Of a DNA stretch of 7,686 nt, positions 1 to 5,935 are shown one piece after another. The stretch covers positions 1 to 7,686 of the forward strand of contig CAYPKW010000102.1 of assembly GCA_964411425.1 (NCBI GenBank), given 5' to 3'. Position numbers and translations under genes: made by a program. The number at the start of each line of letters is the position of its first letter. The stretch's first letter is position 1. Origin of the DNA: CAYPKW01 sp964411425 (GTDB taxonomy: Bacteria; Pseudomonadota; Alphaproteobacteria; Dongiales; Dongiaceae). Below the pieces are notes generated by a model that saw nothing but the letters and a program-made list of their open reading frames with translations, made no database searches and was not told the origin of the DNA.

Positions 1-49
1 CTAGTGGTGCGACTCTGACAGATGATACCCCGTGTGACGTTTTTCGGTT

Positions 50-144
50 GTCACCCCGGCCAAGCGGCACAGCCGCGCGAGCCGGGGTCCATGGCGCCAC
101 AGGCGAGATGGACCCCGGATCTCGCTTCGCTCGTTCGGGGTGAC
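50..144. repeat. Paired REP-like palindromic element
   Basis: This non-coding element lies just beyond the 3' end of xth and is built from two head-to-head palindromic units. Outer arms GTCACCCCG (50-58) and CGGGGTGAC (136-144) are perfect inverted copies. Inner arms CCGGGGTCCAT (82-92) and ATGGACCCCGG (108-118) form an 11-bp perfect stem around a 15-base centre. Each half is also a hairpin on its own: CCCCGGC (54-60) pairs with GCCGGGG (81-87), and ACCCCG (112-117) with CGGGGT (136-141). The second half carries a GAGCGAAGCGAG-type core on the minus strand and the first a GC-rich counterpart. Position after a gene end and nested symmetry are typical of REP/BIME dispersed repeats. Copy number cannot be seen from one window. 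It may also help to end transcription from xth. Confidence 0.6.
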
Positions 145-170
145 GATGGAAAATGGCTCGGGATTCATCT

Positions 171-190
171 GTTAGTGACGATCCACTAAC
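171..190. repeat. Short inverted repeat over the xth stop codon
   Basis: GTTAGTG (171-177) and CACTAAC (184-190) are perfect 7-bp inverted copies separated by six bases. The xth stop codon TAG (188-186 on the minus strand) sits inside one arm. No T-run follows on the minus strand, so it is not a standard intrinsic terminator. It may be a weak mRNA-end hairpin or chance. Confidence 0.3.
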
Positions 191-977
191 CGATTTCGAC
201 GACGACCGGCGCGTGGTCCGAGGGCGCCTCCCAGCCGCGCGCCTCGCGCAGCACACGGGCCGATTCAAGGCGGCGCGCGAGCGCCGGCGTCACCCACAGG
301 TGGTCGAGGCGCCGGCCGCGGTCGGAGGCGGACCAGTCGCGCGCCCGATAGCTCCACCAGGTGAACAGCTTCTCGGCCGGCGGCACGAAGCGGCGCACCG
401 CGTCGACCCAGGAAACAGTTGCCTGCAACCGCTCGATCCTGCGCACCTCGATCGGCGTGTGGCTGACCACGTCCAGCAGTTGGCGGTGCGACCAGACGTC
501 GCTGTCGAGCGGCGCCACGTTGAAATCGCCGCACAGCACCAGATTTTCGGACGACCTTCGCTTGGCGAACCAGGCCGTCATCTGGTCGAGGAATCGGAGC
601 TTATGTCGAAACTTGTCGTTGCGCTTGGGATCGGGGACATCGCCGCCGGCCGGCACGTAGACGTTGTGCAGCTCGATGCCGCCGGCAAGCCGGGCTGCCG
701 CGTGCCGGCAGTCCCGCCGCCCGCCCCAAGCCTCCGCCGGCAGCGGCTCGAAGGGCACCCGTGCCAGCAGGGCGACGCCATTGTAGCCCTTCATGCCGTT
801 GAGCAGGACGTGACGATATCCCTGGCGCTCCAGCGGCCGCAGGGGAAAGGCCTCGTCCGGCACCTTGGTTTCTTGCAGGCAGATAACGTCGGGCTCGAAC
901 GCTTCGATCAGGCGCGCCAAGTTGGCGAGCCGCAGGCGGACCGAATTCACGTTCCAGCTCGCGATCCGCAAGCTCAC
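186..977 (-). CDS. xth: Exodeoxyribonuclease III (AP endonuclease family)
   Basis: Exonuclease III acts on double-stranded DNA as a 3'-5' exonuclease, AP endonuclease and 3'-phosphatase in base excision repair. The 263-residue protein is a complete endonuclease/exonuclease/phosphatase fold of normal length. Residues seen, in order: WNVN with Asn9, LQETK with metal-binding Glu36, NVYVPAG with Tyr107, GDFN with Asp151 and Asn153, RLDH with Asp225, and the C-terminal SDH with catalytic Asp254 and His255. These correspond to the E. coli Xth active site. The frame has no ATG. A TTG at 1004 would add nine residues (MAGESGPAA) that the family lacks, so the GTG at 977, giving VSLRIASWNVN, is preferred; neither has a strong Shine-Dalgarno sequence. 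A terminator-like hairpin (1017-1047) lies just upstream, so expression may depend on read-through from the promoter near 1160. Family assignment is very secure; the start is moderately sure. Confidence 0.95.
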   Translation of the reverse strand: MSLRIASWNVNSVRLRLANLARLIEAFEPDVICLQETKVPDEAFPLRPLERQGYRHVLLNGMKGYNGVALLARVPFEPLPAEAWGGRRDCRHAAARLAGGIELHNVYVPAGGDVPDPKRNDKFRHKLRFLDQMTAWFAKRRSSENLVLCGDFNVAPLDSDVWSHRQLLDVVSHTPIEVRRIERLQATVSWVDAVRRFVPPAEKLFTWWSYRARDWSASDRGRRLDHLWVTPALARRLESARVLREARGWEAPSDHAPVVVEIG

Positions 978-1009
978 CGCGGCCGGCCCCGACTCGCCCG
1001 CCAAGGCTC

Positions 1010-1047
1010 AAAAGGCGAACGCCCGGCGAGGGGGGCGCCGGGCGTTC
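1010..1047 (-). terminator. Rho-independent terminator or attenuator before xth
   Basis: GAACGCCCGGCG (1017-1028) and CGCCGGGCGTTC (1036-1047) form a perfect 12-bp GC-rich stem with a seven-base loop. Read on the minus strand it is followed by GCC and a run of four T (plus-strand AAAA, 1010-1013). It would end transcripts coming from the PuuD-like gene or from the promoter at 1137-1165, and it stands directly ahead of xth, so it could also act as an attenuator. The T-run is short and offset three bases from the stem, so efficiency is uncertain. On the plus strand the T-rich stretch is farther from the stem. Confidence 0.65.
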
Positions 1048-1125
1048 TCAGTTCCTTTTCGGAGCCTGGGGGACGGTAGGGGAACCCCCCCCCATGGCGA
1101 TCGCAGCCGTTGCGGCCACGACCAC
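1048..1125 (-). CDS. Possible 25-codon peptide or leader ORF
   Basis: A short frame starts at GTG (1125-1123) and ends at TGA (1050-1048), whose last base directly abuts the terminator stem. An AGGA (1135-1132) lies six bases before the GTG, a good Shine-Dalgarno spacing. The 25-residue product begins MVVAATAAIAM and ends QAPKRN, with three glycines encoded by the G9 run in the middle. An internal ATG at 1095 would give 15 residues. The N-terminal half is hydrophobic but too short for a confident membrane span. If transcription starts near 1130, the AGGA would lie outside the message; a weaker upstream promoter (TTGAAG 1219-1214, 17 bases, GACAAT 1196-1191) would include it. No homologue is recognised. 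It could be a tiny gene, a leader peptide, or chance. Confidence 0.22.
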   Translation of the reverse strand: MVVAATAAIAMGGGSPTVPQAPKRN

Positions 1126-1132
1126 TGTCGAT

Positions 1133-1155
1133 CCTATAAATAGGCCCTTGGGCCT
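1133..1155. promoter_or_regulatory. Overlapping palindromes on the promoter (operator-like)
   Basis: CCTAT-AA-ATAGG (1133-1144) and AGGCCC-TT-GGGCCT (1142-1155) are two perfect inverted repeats sharing three bases. The first covers the -10 element of the minus-strand promoter at 1137-1165 and the second fills most of the spacer between -10 and -35. Such placement suits a repressor site. No specific regulator is recognised, and they could equally be RNA hairpins in a longer transcript. Confidence 0.35.
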
Positions 1156-1165
1156 GAGTTGTCAA
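1137..1165 (-). promoter_or_regulatory. Candidate sigma-70-type promoter ahead of xth
   Basis: Read on the minus strand, TTGACA (1165-1160) is a perfect -35 hexamer, followed after exactly 17 bases by TATTTA (1142-1137), a weak -10. The upstream flank (1171-1225) is strikingly AT-rich in an otherwise GC-rich window, as expected of an UP element. It points to the 1010-1130 unit and then xth. A second, weaker candidate is TTGAAG (1219-1214), 17 bases, GACAAT (1196-1191). Confidence 0.5.
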
Positions 1166-1238
1166 GCGAGTCAAATGTGTTAATTATTGTATTGTCTGTT
1201 AACTACCGTTGTTCTTCAATGAGTTGCCGATAGTCACC

Positions 1239-2018
1239 TCAGGCGGCCCGGCCGCGGCGGCGTGCGGTGGCGTAGGCTCGCGCGGCGACGCCGAAGGCCT
1301 CGAACAAGGCCAGCGAGACCGGGTTGTCCCGCACCCGGTACTCCGGGTGCCACTGCACGCCGATGGCGAAGCCCTTGGCGCTGCGCACGCTCACCGCCTC
1401 GATCACGCCGTCCAGGGCGGTTCCCTCGACGACCAGCTCGTCCGCCAGCCGGTCGATGCCCTGCCAGTGCAGCGAGTTCACCTCGATCTCGGTGGCGCCG
1501 ACGATGCGCGCCACGGCCCCATCAGGGCGCAACGAAACCGCGTGCCGTGGCGCGTACCTGGCGTCGTAGGGCACCCCTTGCGGACTGCGGTGGTCGATCC
1601 GGCCCGGCAACCTATGGAGCTGCTGGTCCAGCGTCCCCCCCAGCGCCACATTGAGCTCCTGGATGCCGCGGCAAATGCAGAACAGCGGCAGGCCGGTTGC
1701 CAACGCCTGGCGGATAAGCGGTAGCGTGGTGGAGTCGCGGGCGGGGTCCTGCGGGCTCTCTGGGCGGTCGGGCGGGCCGCCATAGTGGTGCGGCGCGACG
1801 TTCGACAGGCTGCCGGTGACGAGCAGCCCGTCGAGCCGGCCAACGAGGTCGGCCAGATCGTATATCTCGCCCAGCGCCGAGACGAGAACGGGCAGGCCCC
1901 CGGCCGCCAGCGCCACGGCGGTCACGTACTTGTCGCCGACACCGTGGAACGGCAGGCCGTCGGACGCTTTCATGCAGGCCGGCACGCCGATGAGGGGTGC
2001 GCCGCTCGCGATCTTCAT
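1239..2018 (-). CDS. Gamma-glutamyl-gamma-aminobutyrate hydrolase family protein (PuuD-like, peptidase C26)
   Basis: This 259-residue protein belongs to the class I glutamine amidotransferase-like peptidase C26 family. Its best-known member, PuuD, hydrolyses gamma-glutamyl-GABA in putrescine breakdown. The nucleophile motif FCICRGIQELN places the catalytic Cys at 116, and GVQWHPE gives catalytic His224 and Glu226, so the triad is complete. The motif VTGSLSNVAPHHYGG (67-81) replaces the more usual TGG-x-D form. The start at ATG 2018 gives MKIASGAPLIGVPAC, which matches the family N-terminus, and GAGG lies four bases before it; a longer in-frame ORF to 2213 would run into the divergent gene and is unlikely. 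No glutamyl-putrescine synthetase, oxidase or transporter gene is in the window, so the true substrate is open. It is divergent from the desaturase gene across 95 bases. The 1017-1047 hairpin could end its transcript. Confidence 0.88.
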   Translation of the reverse strand: MKIASGAPLIGVPACMKASDGLPFHGVGDKYVTAVALAAGGLPVLVSALGEIYDLADLVGRLDGLLVTGSLSNVAPHHYGGPPDRPESPQDPARDSTTLPLIRQALATGLPLFCICRGIQELNVALGGTLDQQLHRLPGRIDHRSPQGVPYDARYAPRHAVSLRPDGAVARIVGATEIEVNSLHWQGIDRLADELVVEGTALDGVIEAVSVRSAKGFAIGVQWHPEYRVRDNPVSLALFEAFGVAARAYATARRRGRAA

Positions 2019-2113
2019 GGGGCCTCGTTCAGGGTCGCCGGCAATGTGGCAAGGCCGACCGTCGGGCGCAAGGGTCGTGGCGCGGCCACTGGCCCGCAAG
2101 CTAATCTGGCGCC

Positions 2114-2905
2114 ATGGAAGACGCGGCGCCATCGTTGGTCGCGAGCAAGGGGCTGGCGGTAGCGCTTTGGCTCGTCTTGCTGTTCGCGGCCGAGCGGCTG
2201 GCCCCGGCCGCACGGACCCCCATGCTCGCGGCCGGCGAACCGGCCGGCGGCTGGGCCAGGCTCGGGCGCAACGCCGGCCTCTGGCTCATCAACGTCCTGC
2301 TGTCGTTCCTCGTCGTGGTGCCGCTCACCGCCTGGGCGGCCGGCGGCGGCCTCGCCTGGCGGCCGGCCTGGTGGCAGGGCTGGCCGGGGCTCGTGCTCGA
2401 CCTGCTGCTGCTCGACCTCTTGATCTACTGGTGGCACCGGTTCAACCACGAGGTGCCGTTCCTTTGGCGCTTTCACGAGATCCATCACCTCGACCGCTTC
2501 CTCGACACGACGACGGCGCTGCGCTTCCATTTCGGCGAGGTGCTGCTGTCGGCGGCGGCGCGCGCCGGCGTCGTCGTCCTGCTCGGCTTTCCGCTCGCCT
2601 CGGTGCTGCTGTTCGAGGCGGTGCTGCTGGGCGCCGCCATCTTCCACCATTCGAACCTGCGTTTGCCGCCCGGCTTCGAGCGCCGGCTGGCGTGGCTCGT
2701 CGTCACCCCGTCGATCCACTGGGTGCACCACCATCGCCGGCGCGCCGACACCGATTCGAACTACGCCACCGTCCTCAGTTGCTGGGATCTCGCCTTCCGC
2801 ACGCGCAGCCCGACGCGCCGCGCCCCGGACATGGCCATCGGCGTCGACGGCGAGGAGGAACGGTCGTTCGCGGCGCTGGCGTTGCGGCCGTTCCGCGGGC
2901 TTTAA
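2114..2905 (+). CDS. Sterol desaturase / fatty acid hydroxylase family membrane protein
   Basis: This 263-residue integral membrane protein has the histidine clusters that bind the di-iron centre in the fatty acid hydroxylase superfamily: HRFNH (108-112, HX3H), HEIHH (121-125, HX2HH), a histidine at 139, HHSN (178-181) and HWVHHH (202-207, HX2HH). Hydrophobic stretches near residues 13-28, 54-78, 92-107 and 146-177 fit a multi-pass inner-membrane enzyme. Members hydroxylate or desaturate lipids such as sterols, fatty acids or carotenoids with O2; the bacterial branch is poorly characterised and the substrate here is unknown. The ATG at 2114 has no evident Shine-Dalgarno sequence; GCTAAT at 2100-2105 raises the possibility of a leaderless message. 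It is divergent from the PuuD-like gene and convergent with lolA, whose stop it overlaps by four bases (2902-2905). It appears intact. Confidence 0.9.
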   Translation: MEDAAPSLVASKGLAVALWLVLLFAAERLAPAARTPMLAAGEPAGGWARLGRNAGLWLINVLLSFLVVVPLTAWAAGGGLAWRPAWWQGWPGLVLDLLLLDLLIYWWHRFNHEVPFLWRFHEIHHLDRFLDTTTALRFHFGEVLLSAAARAGVVVLLGFPLASVLLFEAVLLGAAIFHHSNLRLPPGFERRLAWLVVTPSIHWVHHHRRRADTDSNYATVLSCWDLAFRTRSPTRRAPDMAIGVDGEEERSFAALALRPFRGL

Positions 2906-3609
2906 CGGCCCTCGCTCTGCCGGCGCGGGCGCGGCGTGGCGAACAGGTTGTTGGACAGCTCGATGCCGATGGACGTGCGGTCGAGGCCGACGCGTACCTC
3001 CTTGCCTGTGCCGTCGACGATGGTCCACTGGCGCAGCACCAGCGGGTTGTCGCTGAAGATCAGCGACACCGAGCCCTCGTCCGGGTCGTCGGTCTGGTGC
3101 ATGGCGATCCTGAGCGCCCCCGGCGCCCGCTCGACCGCCGTGACGGTGACGCCGTCCCTGAGATCGACCCGGTCGCGCAGCAGGAACCACGCCGGCGTCG
3201 AGCCCAAGGGCAGTTGCGAGATCTGATCCAGCTCAGAGTCGTAGTAGGTCACCACCAGGCCGTCGGCGACGAGCAGCACCGGCACCGGCGGATCGTACTC
3301 GACGCGCAGGCGTCCCGGCCGGCGCAGATAGATGGTGCCCCAGGCCAGCCCGCCGTTCGCCGAATACTGCTGGAACCGGGTCTGCATCGACTCGATGTCG
3401 TTCAAATAGTCCTCGACGCGCCGCAGGTCGACGAGGTCGGTTTCGCTGAGCACCGTGGCGGCCGGTGTTTCGGCCCTGGCCGCCCGGCGCCCTGCCAAGG
3501 CCGCCAGCGGTAACGATAATGTGATGCGCACCGCGCGGCCGAGGAAGGCGCGGCGCCCGACGAGGTCGCGGCCGACGGCGATACGGTTCCCGTTCATGCC
3601 CTGTGCCAT
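2902..3609 (-). CDS. lolA: Outer-membrane lipoprotein carrier protein LolA
   Basis: LolA is the periplasmic chaperone that takes lipoproteins from the inner-membrane LolCDE transporter to the outer membrane. The 235-residue product matches the alphaproteobacterial form: YLNDIESMQTRFQQ (68-81), GTIYLRRPGRLRVEYDPP (91-108), LPLGSTPAWFLLRD (133-146) and SLIFSDNPLVLRQWTIVDG (182-200). Its N-terminus is an export signal with a twin-arginine-like motif GRRAFLG (18-24), a hydrophobic core (28-40) and a basic tail ending ARA before Glu47, so the Tat route is possible, although E. coli LolA uses Sec. The ATG at 3609 lies one base after the ftsK stop (TAG-G-ATG), implying coupled translation; an ATG four codons later (3597) is an alternative. 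It is the last gene of the dapC-ftsK-lolA operon. Its TAA shares bases with the desaturase stop, leaving no room for an intergenic terminator. Confidence 0.92.
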   Translation of the reverse strand: MAQGMNGNRIAVGRDLVGRRAFLGRAVRITLSLPLAALAGRRAARAETPAATVLSETDLVDLRRVEDYLNDIESMQTRFQQYSANGGLAWGTIYLRRPGRLRVEYDPPVPVLLVADGLVVTYYDSELDQISQLPLGSTPAWFLLRDRVDLRDGVTVTAVERAPGALRIAMHQTDDPDEGSVSLIFSDNPLVLRQWTIVDGTGKEVRVGLDRTSIGIELSNNLFATPRPRRQSEGR

Positions 3610-3610
3610 C

Positions 3611-5935
3611 CTACGAGATCAGGATCTCGCGCTTGCCGGCGTGGTTGGCCTGGCTCACCACGCCGTCCTTCTCCATCCGCTCGACGATGCGGGCGGCGCG
3701 GTTGTAGCCGATCTGCAGGTGGCGCTGCACGAAACTGGTCGAGGCCTTGCCTTCGCGGCGCACCAGGGCCAACGCCTCCTGATAGAGCGCATCGCTTGCC
3801 ACGTCATCGGCCGCCTCTTCCTCCTCCGGGTCGCGCGTCACCTCGGCCAGATATGTAGGCGCTCCCTGCCGCTTTAGGAAGGCCACCACCGCCTCGACCT
3901 CGCGGTCGGTGACGAACGGCCCATGCACCCGGGTGATGCGGCCGCCCTGGGCCATGTACAGCATGTCGCCCTGGCCCAGCAACTGCTCGGCGCCCGTCTC
4001 GCCCAGGATGGTGCGGCTGTCGATGCGCGAGGTGACGTGGAAGCTGATGCGGGTCGGGAAGTTGGCCTTGATGGTGCCGGTGATGACGTCCACCGAGGGC
4101 CGCTGGGTCGCCATGATCAGGTGGATGCCGGCGGCCCGCGCCATCTGCGACAGGCGCTGGATCGCCGCCTCGATGTCCTTGCCGGCGACGATCATCAGGT
4201 CGGCCATCTCGTCGACCACCACGACCATGAGCGCCAGCGGCTCTAACTCGAACGGCTGGTCCTCGTAGATCGGCTCGCCGGTGTCGGGATCGAAGCCGGT
4301 CTGCACGCGGCGCGTCAGCGTCTCGCCCGCCTCGAGCGCCTGGGCGATGCGCCGGTTGTAGCCATCGATGTTGCGCACGCCCAGGCGCGACATGGCGCGA
4401 TAACGGTCCTCCATCTCGCGCACGGTCCATTTCAGCGCCACGATCGCCTTCCGGGGATCGGTCACCACCGGATGCAGCAGGTGCGGAATGCCCTCGTAGA
4501 CCGACAGCTCCAGCATCTTCGGATCGATCATGATGAACTTGCAGCGGTCGGGCGCGAGGCGATAGACGAGCGACAGGATCATGGTGTTGAGCGCCACCGA
4601 CTTGCCGGAGCCGGTGGTGCCGGCAACCAACAGGTGCGGCATGGCGGCGAGATCGACGATGACCGGCTGGCCGCCGATGTCCTTGCCGAGCACGAGCGCC
4701 AGCGCCGCCGCGGTGCGTTCGTACTCGGCCGAGGCGAGCAGCTCGCTCAAGTACACCATCTCGCGCGAGCGGTTGGGCAGCTCGATGCCGATCACGCTGC
4801 GCCCCGGCACCACCGCGACCCGCACGGCGAGCGCGCTCATCGAGCGGGCGATGTCGTCGGCCAAGCCGACGACGCGGCTGGTCTTGGTGCCGGGCGCCGG
4901 CTCGAGCTCGTAGAGGGTCACCACCGGGCCGGGCCGCACCTTCACGATCTGGCCCTTGACGCCGAAATCCTCGAGCACCTTCTCGAGCAAGCGCGCGTTC
5001 TTCTCCAGCGCCTCGTCGCTGATCCGCTCGCGCGTCGGGTGGGCCGCCGGCTTCGCCAGCAGGTCGAGCGGCGGCAGCGCGTAGCGCTCGCCGGGGACGA
5101 GGTCGAGGGTGGTCTGACCGCCCGCCGCCGCCCGCTTGCCGGGCTTCGGGCGCCGTTGGCGCTCCTCCAGCAGGCCTTGTCGGCGCCCCGGCGAGGGCGA
5201 GGGCGGCGGAGCGATCGCGTCCTCCGGCGGCCCCAGCCGCGGCTCGAGCCGTCCTTCCGGCGCCGCCAGCGGCGCCGGTTGACCGCTGCCGCCGAGCGAG
5301 CCGTAGGCCCGGCGCCCGCCCAGTCCCGCCCGGCCCAGCACCGCGATCGCGCGCCCAGCAAGGGCGCGGTAGGCCTGCCACGGAATGCCGGCGGCGAAGA
5401 ACCAGGCGACGGCCGCCACCCCGGCGCTCAGCAACCCGATCGTCGCCGGGTCCGGTGCGAGGAGTCGCGTCAACTGCCGATCGACCAGCCACCCGCCGAG
5501 GAACCCGCCCAGCCCGGTGCGCAGGCCGGCCGGCCAGGTTTCCGGCGCCGGCAGCGCGGCCAGCGCCATCGCCGCGGCGGTAAGCGCCAGCGGCAGCAGC
5601 GTGATCCGCAGCCACCAGCGCCTGAGCCGCCCATGGCGCAGCAACTGCCAGCCCCAAGCGAGCAAGACGGCCGCCAGCGCGAGGCATGCCAAGCCGAGGC
5701 TCTGCAGTGCCACGTCCGCGGCAATGGCGCCCGGCCGGCCCAACCAGTTCAGGGGTAGGTCATCGGTCGCCCGGCTGCCCGACGGATCGCCCGGATGATA
5801 GCTGGCGAGCGCGGCCAACAGCAGGAGTGCCGCCGCCACCGCCGCCAGGCCGGCAAGCTCGACTAGCCGCCGGCGCAGGAAATCGCGCGCGCCCGGCCCG
5901 GCCGGCTTGTCGGCGCTGTCGGTCATGCCACTCAT
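3611..5935 (-). CDS. ftsK: DNA translocase FtsK
   Basis: FtsK sits at the division septum and pumps the chromosome terminus to its daughter cell, aiding XerCD dimer resolution. The 774-residue protein has all modules: an N-terminal membrane domain with hydrophobic segments near 24-46, 71-98, 108-128 and 138-184; a short Pro/Arg/Ala-rich linker (about 200-290); the alpha domain (about 295-400); the RecA-like motor with Walker A GTTGSGKS (439-446), Walker B ending VVVVDE (Asp575, Glu576) and the MATQRPSVDVITG motif (608-620); and the DNA-reading gamma winged helix (about 715-774, with STSFVQRHLQIGYNRAARI). The linker is far shorter than in E. coli, as is usual in this family. ATG 5935 overlaps the aminotransferase stop as ATGA, so translation is probably coupled; ATG 5926 (MTDSADK) is an alternative. 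The open frame continues upstream to 6628, but that part lies inside the aminotransferase gene and is rejected. Confidence 0.96.
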   Translation of the reverse strand: MSGMTDSADKPAGPGARDFLRRRLVELAGLAAVAAALLLLAALASYHPGDPSGSRATDDLPLNWLGRPGAIAADVALQSLGLACLALAAVLLAWGWQLLRHGRLRRWWLRITLLPLALTAAAMALAALPAPETWPAGLRTGLGGFLGGWLVDRQLTRLLAPDPATIGLLSAGVAAVAWFFAAGIPWQAYRALAGRAIAVLGRAGLGGRRAYGSLGGSGQPAPLAAPEGRLEPRLGPPEDAIAPPPSPSPGRRQGLLEERQRRPKPGKRAAAGGQTTLDLVPGERYALPPLDLLAKPAAHPTRERISDEALEKNARLLEKVLEDFGVKGQIVKVRPGPVVTLYELEPAPGTKTSRVVGLADDIARSMSALAVRVAVVPGRSVIGIELPNRSREMVYLSELLASAEYERTAAALALVLGKDIGGQPVIVDLAAMPHLLVAGTTGSGKSVALNTMILSLVYRLAPDRCKFIMIDPKMLELSVYEGIPHLLHPVVTDPRKAIVALKWTVREMEDRYRAMSRLGVRNIDGYNRRIAQALEAGETLTRRVQTGFDPDTGEPIYEDQPFELEPLALMVVVVDEMADLMIVAGKDIEAAIQRLSQMARAAGIHLIMATQRPSVDVITGTIKANFPTRISFHVTSRIDSRTILGETGAEQLLGQGDMLYMAQGGRITRVHGPFVTDREVEAVVAFLKRQGAPTYLAEVTRDPEEEEAADDVASDALYQEALALVRREGKASTSFVQRHLQIGYNRAARIVERMEKDGVVSQANHAGKREILIS

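Larger units (their letters stand above)
1010..1130 (-). ncRNA. Candidate small RNA or xth leader transcript
   Basis: A near-consensus minus-strand promoter (TTGACA, 17 bases, TATTTA at 1165-1137) predicts a start near 1130, and the perfect hairpin at 1017-1047 with a T-run predicts an end near 1010, giving a transcript of about 120 nt. The interval is rich in pairing segments: GCCG/CGGC around CAA near 1106-1116, a G9 tract (1093-1085) that can pair with CCCCC (about 1071-1067), and an imperfect stem around GAAAA near 1057. An AT-rich tract at 1171-1225 lies upstream of the promoter, as an UP element would. No recognised family was identified: the SRP RNA core sequence is absent and the length is short for 6S RNA. 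The alternative is a 5' leader of xth with attenuation. Promoter and hairpin are seen; the transcript is inferred. Confidence 0.35.

Noticed and set aside
153..1079. 308-residue plus-strand open frame opposite xth
   Set aside because: The minus strand encodes a complete exonuclease III with all active-site residues; the plus-strand product is featureless.
1073..1080. KOPS-like FtsK-orienting octamer (GGGNAGGG)
   Set aside because: CGGTAGGG at 1073-1080 and GGGTAGGT near 5754 each miss the consensus by one base; near matches are expected by chance at this GC content.
1010..1130. SRP (4.5S) RNA, 6S RNA or tRNA in the xth leader
   Set aside because: The conserved SRP RNA tip sequence (GGTCAGG...GGAAGGAAGCAGCC type) is absent, the predicted length is too short for 6S RNA and its typical bulged hairpin is not evident, and no tRNA T-loop GTTCGANNC is present. 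A covariance-model search would settle this.
2019..2213. N-terminal extension of the PuuD-like protein to 2213
   Set aside because: It would overlap the start of the divergent desaturase gene and adds 65 basic, low-complexity residues absent from the family; ATG 2018 has a GAGG ribosome site.
1816..3513. 565-residue plus-strand open frame
   Set aside because: It runs antisense to or out of frame with the PuuD-like, desaturase and lolA genes, and its product is a low-complexity Arg/Ala/Pro sequence with no motif. It is a shadow caused by high GC.
4472..5758. 428-residue plus-strand open frame opposite ftsK
   Set aside because: It lies wholly antisense to the conserved ftsK coding frame; its product is Arg/Gln/His-rich and shows no domain.
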